Shown: positions 1 through 8,898 of the stretch, one piece after another
How positions within the stretch are numbered: the stretch's first letter is position 1
How the letters are laid out: every line of letters starts with the position of its first letter
DNA from: Comamonas sp. lk
Lineage (GTDB): Bacteria; Pseudomonadota; Gammaproteobacteria; Burkholderiales; Burkholderiaceae_C
Length of the DNA stretch: 64,000 nucleotides
Assembly: GCF_900564145.1 (NCBI RefSeq)
Contig: NZ_UOOB01000001.1
Span: forward strand, 744,001 to 808,000
Direction: 5' to 3'
Notes under the pieces: model-generated
What the model was told of the DNA's origin: nothing
Database searches by the model: none
What the model saw: only the letters and a program-made list of their open reading frames with translations
Program-made: the position numbers and the translations under genes

Positions 1-2
1 GG

Positions 3-218
3 CATGCCAGCCAGCGACCCCAGAGTCTGGAGTTTGATCCGGCCAGCAAATGGCTGGGCCTGGAGGTCAAGGACTTCCAAGCCACGGGCGAGAGCACGGC
101 CGAGGTAGAGTTTGTCGCCCGCTACCGGCATGCGGGCCGCGCCGTGCGTCTGCATGAGCGCAGCCGTTTTGTGCGCGAAGAGGGGCGCTGGTATTACGTG
201 GATGGCGAGCAGTTCTGA
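3..218 (+). CDS. YchJ-like (UPF0225) protein, 3' end only
   Basis: The window opens inside this gene; 71 codons and a TGA stop are visible. The residues around WLGLEV, VEFVARYR, RLHERSRFVRE and the ending RWYYVDGEQF are typical of the C-terminal half of YchJ/UPF0225 proteins, small proteins of unknown function with an NTF2-like middle domain, often carrying SEC-C zinc motifs at the ends (those motifs would lie outside this window or be absent). A good intrinsic terminator follows at 326-348. Function is not known. The family call is by motif recognition. Confidence 0.75.
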   Translation, partial: HASQRPQSLEFDPASKWLGLEVKDFQATGESTAEVEFVARYRHAGRAVRLHERSRFVREEGRWYYVDGEQF

Positions 219-325
219 ACGAGTCCAACACAGTGCCCGTGACCCCGGCGCCGGCCGGCGTTTTCTGGCCGCAAGCATGAAATACCGCATGCACGCATAA
301 TCGCGCCATCCATTTTTCTATGACC

Positions 326-348
326 AAAGGCGCTACAGGCGCCTTTTT
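326..348 (+). terminator. Intrinsic terminator after the YchJ-like gene
   Basis: A perfect 8-bp stem (AAAGGCGC / GCGCCTTT) with a 5-base loop is followed by a run of five T. It lies between the YchJ-like gene and the HAD hydrolase and would end the upstream transcript. Confidence 0.8.
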
Positions 349-380
349 GCATCGCTTTGTGCCGATGCGGGCAATGCTTT

Positions 381-1106
381 ATGACTGCTTTTGACGCTGT
401 GCTCTTTGACTGTGATGGTGTGCTGGTGGACAGCGAATCCATCACCAACCGCGTGCTGTGCACCATGCTCAATGAATCCGGCTGGGCCATCAGCCAGGAG
501 GAGTGCACGCGCGACTTCATAGGCAAGACGGTGCGCAGCCAGGCTGCCGTCATCGAGTCGCACACCGGCAAGCCGTTGACCGACGCATGGATGGCCGAGT
601 TCTATGAGCGCCGCAACACGGCCTTGCGTGCCGAGCTGGTGGCCATTGACGGGGCGCTGGAAGCCGTCAAGCAAATCCACGAGCTGTGCGGGGGCCGTAT
701 TGCCTGCGCTTCGGGAGCCGACCGCGCCAAGGTGGAGATGCAGCTGGAGCAGGTGGGCATGGCTGCCTACTTTGAGGGCCTGGTCTTCAGCGGCCATGAG
801 ATGCCGCGCAGCAAGCCTTTTCCCGATGTGTATCTGGCGGCCGCGCAAGCGCTGGCTGCAGACCCGGCCCAATGCCTGGTGATCGAGGACACGGTCACCG
901 GCGTGCAGGCCGGCGTGGCTGCCGGTGCCACGGTCTGGGGCTATTTCCCATCCGATCAGGGCCATGCATCGTCAGAGCAACTGCTGGATGCCGGCGCGGC
1001 CTGCGTGTTCGGCCATATGGGCGATTTGCCCGCCATGTTCGACGCCGTGCGCAAGGCTGCTTCTTCTATGACTGGCGGCGACGGTTACGAGCACGAAATC
1101 CAGTAG
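381..1106 (+). CDS. HAD superfamily hydrolase (beta-phosphoglucomutase/phosphatase type)
   Basis: 241 residues. Motif I is FDCDGVLVDSE with the nucleophile and acid/base aspartates at Asp10 and Asp12; motif II is the Ser in CASGADRAK; motif III is the Lys in SKPFPDVYL; motif IV is the acidic pair in LVIEDTVTGV. A helical cap lies between motifs I and II. This is the subfamily IA layout of phosphoglycolate phosphatase, beta-phosphoglucomutase and YieH-like enzymes, which act on small phosphate esters in the cytoplasm. The substrate cannot be told from sequence. The start MTAFDAV was chosen because the family starts about five residues before the first beta-strand; an in-frame ATG at 357 would add an unlikely Cys-rich tail. 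It converges on the DUF4336 gene. Confidence 0.85.
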   Translation: MTAFDAVLFDCDGVLVDSESITNRVLCTMLNESGWAISQEECTRDFIGKTVRSQAAVIESHTGKPLTDAWMAEFYERRNTALRAELVAIDGALEAVKQIHELCGGRIACASGADRAKVEMQLEQVGMAAYFEGLVFSGHEMPRSKPFPDVYLAAAQALAADPAQCLVIEDTVTGVQAGVAAGATVWGYFPSDQGHASSEQLLDAGAACVFGHMGDLPAMFDAVRKAASSMTGGDGYEHEIQ

Positions 1107-1116
1107 GCCCGGGTCT

Positions 1117-1812
1117 TCAGTTCCAGACCGACAGGGCTTCGGCCAGGCGCAGGCTGGCCTGGTCTTCAATCACGCTGTTGTGCAGCAGGATGACGCGCTG
1201 CACCGGCCATTGCTGCATCTGGGCCGCGCTGGCCTTCACCGCCGCCCTGTCCTTGACCAGCAAGCGCACGCTGCGCGGCACGGTCAGCCGTTCATGGCCG
1301 CCCGTCAGCCCCAGGTACAGGCGCACCGGCAGGCTGAGCGGCCCCTTCCAGCATTGCAATATGTCGGTGGCTATCAGCGAGCCTGAGGCCGGGTGGAACC
1401 AGACGGTTTCATCGAGCATGGGAATGCCGCCAAAGCGCAGATACTCCAGATCGCCGGCCCAGGGTTCCGCCTCAATCGTCGGCAAGAGTTCCATGGTCAT
1501 CAGATCGGGCCGTTTGCGCCGCACGCCCTTGGTGCCGTAAATCCTGGCCTTGGGATACTGTGCGGCCAGATCGCCGACAAACAAATGGTGCATGGCGCTG
1601 GGCGCCACGATGTGGCGCAGCGGCCCCATGGAGTCCAGCTGCTGCTTTTGCGTGGGCGTCAGCGGCACGGCTGAGTGCGAGAGCAGGCTGCCATCGCTCA
1701 GCTTCACCACCGTCATGCGGGTGCTGACCTGGAGGCCCATATTGCTGAATTGATAGCTAAGAGCGTATATGTTGTCAGCGATTGAGCGCCATTTTTCTTG
1801 TATTTCATGCAT
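1117..1812 (-). CDS. DUF4336 domain protein
   Basis: 231 residues, starting MHEIQEKW only 7 bp after the stop of the glutathione transferase gene, so co-translated with it. The sequence reads like a metallo-beta-lactamase-fold relative (VSTRMTVVKL, then SAMHHLFVGDLAAQYPKA, then VWFHPASGSLIATD), matching DUF4336, a family without assigned function. Last gene of a minus-strand operon AraC regulator - GST - DUF4336. The first 20 codons include the sequence tgatagctaagagcg, which resembles the dispersed repeat seen elsewhere in this window, so the N-terminus may be partly repeat-derived (inference). Confidence 0.7.
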   Translation of the reverse strand: MHEIQEKWRSIADNIYALSYQFSNMGLQVSTRMTVVKLSDGSLLSHSAVPLTPTQKQQLDSMGPLRHIVAPSAMHHLFVGDLAAQYPKARIYGTKGVRRKRPDLMTMELLPTIEAEPWAGDLEYLRFGGIPMLDETVWFHPASGSLIATDILQCWKGPLSLPVRLYLGLTGGHERLTVPRSVRLLVKDRAAVKASAAQMQQWPVQRVILLHNSVIEDQASLRLAEALSVWN

Positions 1813-1819
1813 GGTCAAA

Positions 1820-2494
1820 TCATCCAAACGGGCGAAGCAGAGGTGAGGGCGTGCTGTCCACGCCCTGTGCCATCGCCGCAGCCTGTTCGGCCTGGCGGGC
1901 GCGTGCAAAGGCCGGGCGCTGTTGCAGGCGTTGCCAGTAGGCCTGGGTGGCGGGGCCGGCCTGCGGCAGCAGACCCAGAAAGTCGGCCAGCATCAGCGCA
2001 TAGCCCACGGCCACATCTGCAGCGGTGAAGCGGCCGGCGCACAGCCAGTCCGATGTGCTCACCGCCGCTTCCACCGCCCGCAGCCGGGCCAGAAACCAGC
2101 GCGCATAGTCCTGCGCTACATCGTCATGGCGGCGTTCGGGCGGCTCGAAATGCTGGTAGCGCAGCACCAGCGTCTGGGGAAAGGTGAGCGTGGCATCGCT
2201 CATATGCAGCCAGTTCAGATAGGCGGCAAAGCCGCTTTCGTGGGGCGAAACCGACAGTTGCGGCTCGGGGTGAAGAGCGGCCAGATATTCGCAGATGGCC
2301 GCCGACTCCGTCAGCTTCACCTGCTCATGCAGCAGCAGCGGGATTGTACCCAGCGGGTTCAGCTCCAGATAGCTGCGCTGCAGCGCCCGGGGTGGGAAGG
2401 GCAGCAGATGCAGGGTGTAGGGCTGTTGCAGCTCTTCAAGCAGCCACAGAGGCCGAAACGAGCGCGCGCTGACGCAGTGGTAGAGGTGGTACAT
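1820..2494 (-). CDS. Glutathione S-transferase family protein
   Basis: 224 residues. The N-terminal thioredoxin-like domain starts MYHLYHCVSARSFRPLWLL, with the catalytic Ser region near residue 9, the cis-proline in LGTIPLLL and the glutathione gamma-glutamyl contact in ESAAICEYLA. An all-helical C-terminal domain follows, with the N-capping region of GST proteins (FTAADVAVGYAL). It would conjugate glutathione to electrophiles or act as a thiol reductase. The start was chosen at the Met before the first strand; longer in-frame starts run into the upstream AraC gene. It is 11 bp downstream of that regulator's stop and 7 bp upstream of the DUF4336 gene. Confidence 0.85.
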   Translation of the reverse strand: MYHLYHCVSARSFRPLWLLEELQQPYTLHLLPFPPRALQRSYLELNPLGTIPLLLHEQVKLTESAAICEYLAALHPEPQLSVSPHESGFAAYLNWLHMSDATLTFPQTLVLRYQHFEPPERRHDDVAQDYARWFLARLRAVEAAVSTSDWLCAGRFTAADVAVGYALMLADFLGLLPQAGPATQAYWQRLQQRPAFARARQAEQAAAMAQGVDSTPSPLLRPFG

Positions 2495-2505
2495 GGCCTG
2501 TGTTT

Positions 2506-3582
2506 TCAGTCGGGGCGGTGGCTGGCGGAGCGGCGAAATTCCGAAGGCGACAGACCGGTCCACAGTCTGAAGGCGCGGATAAAGCTTTTGTCGTTCAGAA
2601 AGCCGCAGGCCTGGGCAATGCGCTTGATGGGGCGGCTGGTGCGCAGCAGCAGGGCAATCGCCCGTTCGCGGCGGATCTCGTCCTTCAGGGCTTGCAGCGA
2701 AGCGCCTTCCTCCTTGAGCTGGCGGTGCAGGCTGCGCTGCGAGACATGGAGCTGGCGCGACAGGGTCTCGGCCGTCTGCTGGCCTTCGCTGTTGGCCGTC
2801 AGCAGCTGGCGTACGCGTTGCACCAGGGTGCGCTCGCGCTGGTAGGGGCGCACCTGCAGCGGCAGGGCACGCTGCAGCATGCGGTTGAGCGCGGCCTCGT
2901 CGCGGGCCAGCGGGGCTTGCAGCAGCCGGGCATCAAACTGCAGGCTGGCCTCGGCGGCATCGAATTCCAGCTCGCCCGGCGGGAACAGCACGCCATAAAC
3001 CGCGGCATGTGCCGGCGCCGCAAACGGAAAACTGGCTTTTTGCAAGGCAATGGCGTCGTTGATCAGCCAGCTGGCAAAGCCGTGGATGTTGCGCAGCACC
3101 GAGACCAGGCAGAACTCGCGCATGGCGCCCAGCGGCCGGCATTCCTGCAGGGTCAGGGTGGCGATGCCGTGTTCCTCGGTCAGGGTCAGGCGTATATCGG
3201 CGGCAATCAGGCCGTGGTGGCGGCACCAGCGGGCCAGGGCCAGGCCCAGATGCGGGGCGCTGATGCTGGCGCGGGCCAGCATGCCGTAGCTGCCCCAGGG
3301 CAGGCGGCGCTCGAACCAGCCCAGGGTCTCGTCGTCAAGTTCGCGCATGGCGGCATCGCACAGGGCTTCCATCTGCAAGGCCGTGATGCACTGTGTTTCA
3401 TCGTTGAGCAGCTCTGGCGGGATTTGTGCCTTGTTCAAAGCTTCCAGCGGCGATAGCTGCCTTTGCTCATAAGCCTTTACAACGGCCAACACAAAGGCCA
3501 TGGGGGTAATTGCCGGGTGAGATTTGGTCGCAATGCTGGCATTGTGTGGCAGCGGCGTCTTGACCAGTGAGGGGGTAAGCAT
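2506..3582 (-). CDS. AraC-family transcriptional regulator
   Basis: 358 residues. An N-terminal Arabinose_bd-type sensing domain (about 30-220) precedes two helix-turn-helix units at the C-terminus (ETLSRQLHVSQRSLHRQLKEEG, then IKRIAQACGFLNDKSFIRAFRLWTG...SEFR). This OruR/VirS-like layout is common next to fatty-acid and acyl-CoA genes. It heads a minus-strand operon with the GST and DUF4336 genes and is divergent from the acyl-CoA synthetase, so it may control both directions (inference). Met28 is an alternative start; the long start is used here. A 12-bp palindrome lies in the shared upstream region at 3620-3631. Confidence 0.85.
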   Translation of the reverse strand: MLTPSLVKTPLPHNASIATKSHPAITPMAFVLAVVKAYEQRQLSPLEALNKAQIPPELLNDETQCITALQMEALCDAAMRELDDETLGWFERRLPWGSYGMLARASISAPHLGLALARWCRHHGLIAADIRLTLTEEHGIATLTLQECRPLGAMREFCLVSVLRNIHGFASWLINDAIALQKASFPFAAPAHAAVYGVLFPPGELEFDAAEASLQFDARLLQAPLARDEAALNRMLQRALPLQVRPYQRERTLVQRVRQLLTANSEGQQTAETLSRQLHVSQRSLHRQLKEEGASLQALKDEIRRERAIALLLRTSRPIKRIAQACGFLNDKSFIRAFRLWTGLSPSEFRRSASHRPD

Positions 3583-3619
3583 GTGGCAATTATTGCAACC
3601 TTTGTGACTTCATCTGAAC

Positions 3620-3631
3620 AGGGCTAGCCCT
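3620..3631. promoter_or_regulatory. 12-bp palindrome in divergent promoter region
   Basis: AGGGCTAGCCCT is a perfect palindrome in the 114-bp gap between the AraC regulator and the acyl-CoA synthetase. It could be an operator, but AraC proteins usually bind direct repeats, so the link to that regulator is weak. Confidence 0.3.
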
Positions 3632-3696
3632 TATGCTGCGGCAATCAATTCTCGCTGGCGTTGCCGGGGAAAACAGGAATTCAAGGAGTCTCAGTC

Positions 3697-5415
3697 ATGT
3701 CATCGCCCATGCAGTTGCTCACCACCAGCTATGCCAAAGGCCGCACCGATGTGCCGCTGATCGAGCAGACCATTGGTGATTTCTTTGCCGACATGGCGGC
3801 TCGCCAGCCCCACAGCGATGCGCTGATCAGCCGTCACCAGGGTCTGCGCTTTGATTATGCGCAGCTGCACCAGGCCGCGCGCCAGCTGGCCAGTTCCTTG
3901 CTGGGCCTGGGTCTGGTCAAGGGCGATCGCGTAGGCATCTGGAGCCACAACAATGCCGAGTGGGTGCTGCTGCAGCTGGCCACGGCCCAGGTGGGCGTGG
4001 TGCTGGTGAACATCAACCCGGCCTACCGCACTTCGGAAGTGGAATACGCGCTCAACAAAGTGGGCTGCAAGGCGCTGGTCGCCATGCCCCAGTTCAAGAG
4101 CAGCGACTATTTGGGCATGCTGCGCGAGCTGGCTCCGGAACTGGCGAGCTGTGCGCCGGGCCAGCTGCAGGCCAAGCGCTTGCCCGAGCTACGCTCCGTG
4201 GCCTGGATCGATGCGCCCGGCCAAGGGGACGAGCAGCCCGGCATGCTGCGTTTTTCGCAGCTGATGGCGCAAGGCACATCCGGCGATGCGCGCATAGACG
4301 CCATTGCCGCCACGCTCAGCAACACCGACCCCATCAACATCCAGTTCACCAGCGGCACCACCGGCTTTCCCAAGGGCGCGACGCTGACACATCGCAACAT
4401 CCTGAACAACGGTTTCTTCATCGGCGAATGCATGCGCCTCACGCCCGAGGACCGGTTGTGCATTCCCGTGCCGCTGTACCACTGCTTTGGCATGGTGCTG
4501 GGCAATCTGGCCTGCTTCACCCATGGCTCGGCCATTGTCTATCCCAATGACGGTTTTGACCCCGTCTCGGTGCTGGAAGCGGTGCAGGCCGAGAAATGCA
4601 CGGGTCTGCACGGCGTGCCCACCATGTTCATCTCCGAGCTAGATCACCCCAGCTTTGCGCAGTTCGATCTGTCCACCTTGCGCACCGGCATCATGGCCGG
4701 ATCGCCCTGCCCCATCGAGGTGATGAAGCGCGTGGTGCGCGACATGCATCTGTCGGAAATCACCATTGCCTACGGCATGACCGAGACCAGCCCCGTGAGC
4801 TGCCAGAGCGATGCCGACACGCCGCTCGAAAAGCGCGTGGCCACCGTGGGCAAGGTGCAGCCGCATCTGGAAGTGAAGGTGGTGGACCCGAACACGGGCG
4901 AGATCGTGGCGCCCGGCGTCTCGGGCGAGCTGTGCACGCGCGGCTACTCGGTCATGCACGGCTACTGGGATGACGAGGCCAGGACCCGCGAAGCCATTGA
5001 CGACGAGCACTGGATGCATACCGGCGATCTGGCCACCATGGATGCGGAAGGCTTCGTCAACATCGTGGGCCGCATCAAGGACATGGTGATTCGCGGTGGC
5101 GAAAACATCTATCCGCGCGAGATCGAGGAATTCCTCTACCGCCACCCCCAGGTGCAGGACGTGCAGGTGGTCGGTGTGCCCGATGTGCGCTATGGCGAGG
5201 AGCTGTGCGCCTGGATCATCGTCAAGCCGGGCCAGGAGCTGAGCGAGGAGGGCGTGCGCGATTTCTGCAAGGGCCAGATCGCCCACTACAAGGTGCCGCG
5301 CTACATCCGTTTTGTGCAGGCCTTTCCCATGACGGTCACGGGCAAGATTCAGAAATTCAAGATTCGCGACGAGATGATAGAGCTGCTGGATCTGCGCGTG
5401 GTCAAGACCGCCTGA
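3697..5415 (+). CDS. AMP-binding acyl-CoA synthetase (fatty-acid/short-chain type)
   Basis: 572 residues. The adenylate-forming P-loop [10 protein letters not shown] is at 218-227, YGMTETSP at 359-366, the hinge/ATP motif [12 protein letters not shown] further on, and the C-terminal catalytic lysine in TGKIQKFKI. It activates a carboxylic acid to its acyl-CoA with ATP. Being first in an operon with methylcrotonyl-CoA carboxylase and HMG-CoA lyase, its substrate may be isovalerate or another branched short-chain acid (inference); medium or long fatty acids remain possible. The start MSSPMQ has a good ribosome site, AAGGAG, about 9 bases upstream. The usual isovaleryl-CoA dehydrogenase is not next to it. 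Confidence 0.88.
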   Translation: MSSPMQLLTTSYAKGRTDVPLIEQTIGDFFADMAARQPHSDALISRHQGLRFDYAQLHQAARQLASSLLGLGLVKGDRVGIWSHNNAEWVLLQLATAQVGVVLVNINPAYRTSEVEYALNKVGCKALVAMPQFKSSDYLGMLRELAPELASCAPGQLQAKRLPELRSVAWIDAPGQGDEQPGMLRFSQLMAQGTSGDARIDAIAATLSNTDPINIQFTSGTTGFPKGATLTHRNILNNGFFIGECMRLTPEDRLCIPVPLYHCFGMVLGNLACFTHGSAIVYPNDGFDPVSVLEAVQAEKCTGLHGVPTMFISELDHPSFAQFDLSTLRTGIMAGSPCPIEVMKRVVRDMHLSEITIAYGMTETSPVSCQSDADTPLEKRVATVGKVQPHLEVKVVDPNTGEIVAPGVSGELCTRGYSVMHGYWDDEARTREAIDDEHWMHTGDLATMDAEGFVNIVGRIKDMVIRGGENIYPREIEEFLYRHPQVQDVQVVGVPDVRYGEELCAWIIVKPGQELSEEGVRDFCKGQIAHYKVPRYIRFVQAFPMTVTGKIQKFKIRDEMIELLDLRVVKTA

Positions 5416-5492
5416 GCGGGCAGCAGGAAAAGTACAAACCCGCTCCAGTGGCGTGAATACGTTCTGAGAGCCAAGCATTCAAGAGGCAAGCA

Positions 5493-7100
5493 ATGAGCAT
5501 TCTGGGGACAAAAATCAACCCGCGTTCTGCGGATTTTCTGGCCAACGCCGCTGCCATGCAGGCCGTGGTCAATGACTTGCATGCGCGCTGCGACGAAATG
5601 GCGCTGGGCGGCAACGAAGCCGCCCGTGCCAAGCATGTGGCCCGCGGCAAGTTGCTGCCGCGCGAGCGCGTGCAGCGCCTGCTGGATGCGGGCACGCCGT
5701 TTCTGGAGCTGTCGCCGCTGGCTGCGCTCAATATGTACAACAACGATGCGCCGGGCGCGGGCGTGATTGCCGGCGTGGGCCGCGTCAGCGGCGTGGACTG
5801 CATGATCGTCTGCAACGATGCGACGGTAAAGGGCGGCACCTACTACCCCATGACGGTGAAAAAGCATTTGCGCGCCCAGGAAATCGCTGCGCAAAACCGC
5901 CTGCCCTGCATCTATCTGGTGGACTCCGGCGGTGCCAATCTGCCCAATCAGGACGACGTGTTTCCGGATCGCGAGCACTTCGGTCGCATCTTCTTCAACC
6001 AGGCCAATATGAGTGCGCAAGGCATTGCGCAGATTGCCGTAGTCATGGGCTCGTGCACGGCCGGCGGCGCCTATGTGCCGGCCATGAGCGATGAGTCCAT
6101 CATCGTCAAGAACCAGGGCACGATTTTTCTGGGCGGCCCGCCCCTGGTCAAGGCCGCCACCGGCGAGGTGGTGAGCGCCGAAGATCTGGGCGGCGGCGAC
6201 GTGCACACCCGCCTGTCGGGCGTGGCCGACCACCTGGCGGAAAACGATTTGCATGCCATTGCACTGGCCCGCCAGGCCGTGGCCAATTTGAACAAGAACA
6301 AAGCCGAGAACAAGGCGGATCTTGCGCCGCAGGCGCCGCTTTTCGAGGGTGGCGAGCTGTATGGCGTGATCCCCGTGGATACGCGCAAGCCTTTTGACGT
6401 GCGCGAGATCATTGCCCGCGTGGTGGACGGCAGCCAGTTCGACGAGTTCAAGGCCCGCTTTGGCAGCACCCTGGTTTGCGGCTTTGCGCGCATCGAAGGC
6501 ATGCAGGTTGGCATCATCGCCAACAACGGCATTCTGTTCAGCGAATCGGCGGTCAAGGGCGCGCACTTCATCGAGCTGTGCTGCCAGCGCAAGGTGCCGC
6601 TGGTGTTTCTACAGAACATCACCGGCTTCATGGTCGGCCGCAAGTACGAGAACGAAGGCATTGCCCGCCATGGCGCCAAGCTGGTGACGGCCGTGGCCAC
6701 GGCGGCCGTGCCCAAGTTCACCATCATCATCGGCGGCAGCTTTGGCGCGGGCAACTACGGCATGTGCGGCCGCGCCTACTCGCCACGTTTCCTCTGGATG
6801 TGGCCCAACGCCCGCATTTCGGTCATGGGCGGCGAGCAGGCAGCCAGCGTGCTGGCCACCGTCAAGCGTGACGGCATCGAAGCCAGGGGCGGCAGCTGGA
6901 GCGCCGAGCAAGAGGAAGATTTCAAGGCACCGATTCGCCAGCAATACGAAGACCAGGGCCATCCTTACTACGCCACGGCACGGCTGTGGGATGACGGCGT
7001 GATCGACCCCGCCGACACCCGCCGCGTGCTGGCGCTGGGCCTGGCCGCCACGCGCAACGCGCCGATTGAGGACACGCGTTTCGGCGTGTTCCGCATGTAA
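5493..7100 (+). CDS. liuB: Methylcrotonyl-CoA carboxylase beta (carboxyltransferase) subunit
   Basis: 535 residues, the usual length for MCC beta. Carboxyltransferase N and C domains are complete: [17 protein letters not shown] and [16 protein letters not shown] in the N domain; [18 protein letters not shown] and [13 protein letters not shown] in the C domain. It moves CO2 from biotin (on the alpha subunit, 8899-10926) to 3-methylcrotonyl-CoA in leucine breakdown. A related geranyl-CoA carboxylase is the main alternative; the neighbouring hydratase and HMG-CoA lyase favour the leucine route. Confidence 0.92.
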   Translation: MSILGTKINPRSADFLANAAAMQAVVNDLHARCDEMALGGNEAARAKHVARGKLLPRERVQRLLDAGTPFLELSPLAALNMYNNDAPGAGVIAGVGRVSGVDCMIVCNDATVKGGTYYPMTVKKHLRAQEIAAQNRLPCIYLVDSGGANLPNQDDVFPDREHFGRIFFNQANMSAQGIAQIAVVMGSCTAGGAYVPAMSDESIIVKNQGTIFLGGPPLVKAATGEVVSAEDLGGGDVHTRLSGVADHLAENDLHAIALARQAVANLNKNKAENKADLAPQAPLFEGGELYGVIPVDTRKPFDVREIIARVVDGSQFDEFKARFGSTLVCGFARIEGMQVGIIANNGILFSESAVKGAHFIELCCQRKVPLVFLQNITGFMVGRKYENEGIARHGAKLVTAVATAAVPKFTIIIGGSFGAGNYGMCGRAYSPRFLWMWPNARISVMGGEQAASVLATVKRDGIEARGGSWSAEQEEDFKAPIRQQYEDQGHPYYATARLWDDGVIDPADTRRVLALGLAATRNAPIEDTRFGVFRM

Positions 7101-7250
7101 GCGCCAGAACGCCGAAAAGCCCGTTGCCATGCAAGCACAGCGCACCCTGAGCACCACAGTCCGGAACCTTGCGCAGTGCCTGCCTTTGGTACAACAATTT
7201 TTGCAGCGCCAGGCTGCCCCGCCTGCACCTTGATGACTGGAGCCAAGCCA

Positions 7251-8039
7251 ATGACGACAAAAGCCCTGACCCTGGTAGTGAACTCCGGTATCGCCACCAT
7301 CACGCTGGCCCGGCCCGAAATCCGCAACGCTTTCAGCGATGAAACGATTGCCGAAATTACCCAGGCTTTCCTGACCGCAGGCGAGCGAGCCGATGTACGG
7401 GCCGTGGTGCTGGCCGCCGAAGGCCCGGCCTTCTGCGCGGGTGCCGACCTGAACTGGATGCGCCGCATGGCCGAGTATTCGCGCGATGAAAACCGCGTGG
7501 ATGCCGACCTGCTGGCCCAGATGCTCAACGTCATCTACCACTGCCCCAAGCCCACGATTGCGCGGGTGCAGGGCGATGTCTATGCCGGCGGCATGGGGCT
7601 GGTGGCCTGCTGCGATATGGCAGTGGCCGCCGATACGGCAGGTTTTTGCCTGTCGGAAGTGAAGATCGGCCTGATTCCCGCCACCATCAGCCCTTATGTG
7701 GTGCGTGCCATGGGCGCACGGGCCGCGCACCGCTACTTTCTCAGCGGCGAGCGCTTTTCGGCACAGGAGGCACATCGCATCGGCTTTGTGCATGAAGTCA
7801 CCGAAGCCGAGCAGCTGGACTCCGTGGTGGACGGCTGGATCAAGCATCTGCTCAGCGCCGGCCCCGAAGCCGTGCGTGCCTGCAAGCGCTTGGTCATCGA
7901 TGTGGCAGAGCGTGAAATCAACGAGCAGCTGATTGCCGTGACCGTGGAAGGCATTGCCAATATCCGCGCCAGCAGCGAAGGCAAGGAAGGCGTGCAGGCC
8001 TTCCTCAACAAGCGCAAGCCCAACTGGCTGCCGGGATGA
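7251..8039 (+). CDS. liuC: Enoyl-CoA hydratase/isomerase, probable methylglutaconyl-CoA hydratase
   Basis: 262 residues of crotonase fold. AEGPAFCAGADLNWMRRM holds the first oxyanion-hole turn and GDVYAGGMGLVACCDMAVA the second; FCLSEVKIGLIPATISPYVV carries the catalytic acid region. Placed between the two carboxylase subunit genes and ahead of HMG-CoA lyase, it fits the step from 3-methylglutaconyl-CoA to HMG-CoA. GGAG lies about 9 bases before the chosen ATG; an in-frame ATG 18 bases upstream is a weaker alternative. The substrate comes from context, not from diagnostic residues. Confidence 0.85.
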   Translation: MTTKALTLVVNSGIATITLARPEIRNAFSDETIAEITQAFLTAGERADVRAVVLAAEGPAFCAGADLNWMRRMAEYSRDENRVDADLLAQMLNVIYHCPKPTIARVQGDVYAGGMGLVACCDMAVAADTAGFCLSEVKIGLIPATISPYVVRAMGARAAHRYFLSGERFSAQEAHRIGFVHEVTEAEQLDSVVDGWIKHLLSAGPEAVRACKRLVIDVAEREINEQLIAVTVEGIANIRASSEGKEGVQAFLNKRKPNWLPG

Positions 8040-8079
8040 AGAGCGGCTTCTGAATCCCTCGCCATTGAGCTGAAACACC

Positions 8080-8838
8080 ATGGACATCTGGCAAACCATC
8101 ATCCACTGGCTGCACGGCGCCGGTCTGCATGTGGACCCCGATACGGCCCAGGCCGTAGGCGAGGCTGCCGGCCAGGTGGGCGACGTGGCGGCCAGGGCCG
8201 GCCATGCCGTGGCTCAGATGGACATGGGCGCGCTGCTGGCGTTGGCGGCCGCTCTGGGCTGGGCCAGCGGTTTCAGGCTGTATGCCGTGGTGTTTCTCGT
8301 GGGCTTGCTGGGCGCCACCGGCTTGATGCCGCTGCCCGGCGGTCTGGGCGTGCTTCAGCACCCCATGGTGCTGATCCTCAGCGGCAGCTTGCTGTTTGTG
8401 GAGTTTTTCGCCGACAAGATTCCCCTGGTTGATTCGGTGTGGGATCTGTTTCAGAGCGTGCTGCGCATTCCCGCCGGTGCAGCGCTGGCGGCTGCGGTGT
8501 TTGGTGCCGACAACAGCACCATGGCCATGGTGGCAGCCCTGATGGGCGGCACGCTGGCGGCCACCAGCCAGGCGGCCAAGACCACGACGCGCGCCTTGAT
8601 CAATACCTCGCCCGAGCCTTTCTCCAACGTGGGCGCCAGCCTGGCCGAGGACACGGTGGCGGTGGGTGCCATCTGGCTGGCGCTGGCCAACCCGCTGGTG
8701 TTTGGCAGCGTGCTGGTCGTGGTGGTGATTTTGATGTGGCTGGTGATCTGGGCGCTGTGGCGCTTTTTGAAGGCAGCGATGCGCCGCCTGCGCGGCTGGC
8801 TGGGCGGTGTAGATGCCGAGCCTTTGCAAAAAACATAG
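8080..8838 (+). CDS. DUF4126 membrane protein
   Basis: 252 residues with four or more hydrophobic segments (LLALAAALGWASGFRLYAVVFLV, then around 85-105, 130-175 and a strongly hydrophobic stretch near 215-235). The motif around LGWASGFRLYAV and the KTTTRALINTSPEPFSN region are typical of DUF4126 inner-membrane proteins. No function is assigned to the family. It lies 40 bp after the hydratase gene and ahead of the biotin carboxylase, so it is probably co-transcribed with the leucine genes without evidence that it takes part in the pathway. Confidence 0.75.
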   Translation: MDIWQTIIHWLHGAGLHVDPDTAQAVGEAAGQVGDVAARAGHAVAQMDMGALLALAAALGWASGFRLYAVVFLVGLLGATGLMPLPGGLGVLQHPMVLILSGSLLFVEFFADKIPLVDSVWDLFQSVLRIPAGAALAAAVFGADNSTMAMVAALMGGTLAATSQAAKTTTRALINTSPEPFSNVGASLAEDTVAVGAIWLALANPLVFGSVLVVVVILMWLVIWALWRFLKAAMRRLRGWLGGVDAEPLQKT

Positions 8839-8886
8839 CTGCTTGCGCTGATTGAAAAAGCGCTGGCGGGCAATTTGACCTGAATT
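8836..8886. repeat. Dispersed palindromic repeat, copy 1
   Basis: The sequence tagctgcttgcgctgattg, then aaaaagcgctggcgggc and caatttgacctgaat, fills most of the gap between the DUF4126 gene and liuD. The core is GCGCT...AGCGC. Similar AGCTGC/GCGCTT-edged elements occur near 10965, 16257, 45684 and 61228. It overlaps the DUF4126 stop codon. Confidence 0.5.
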
Positions 8887-8898
8887 ATTGGAGACAGA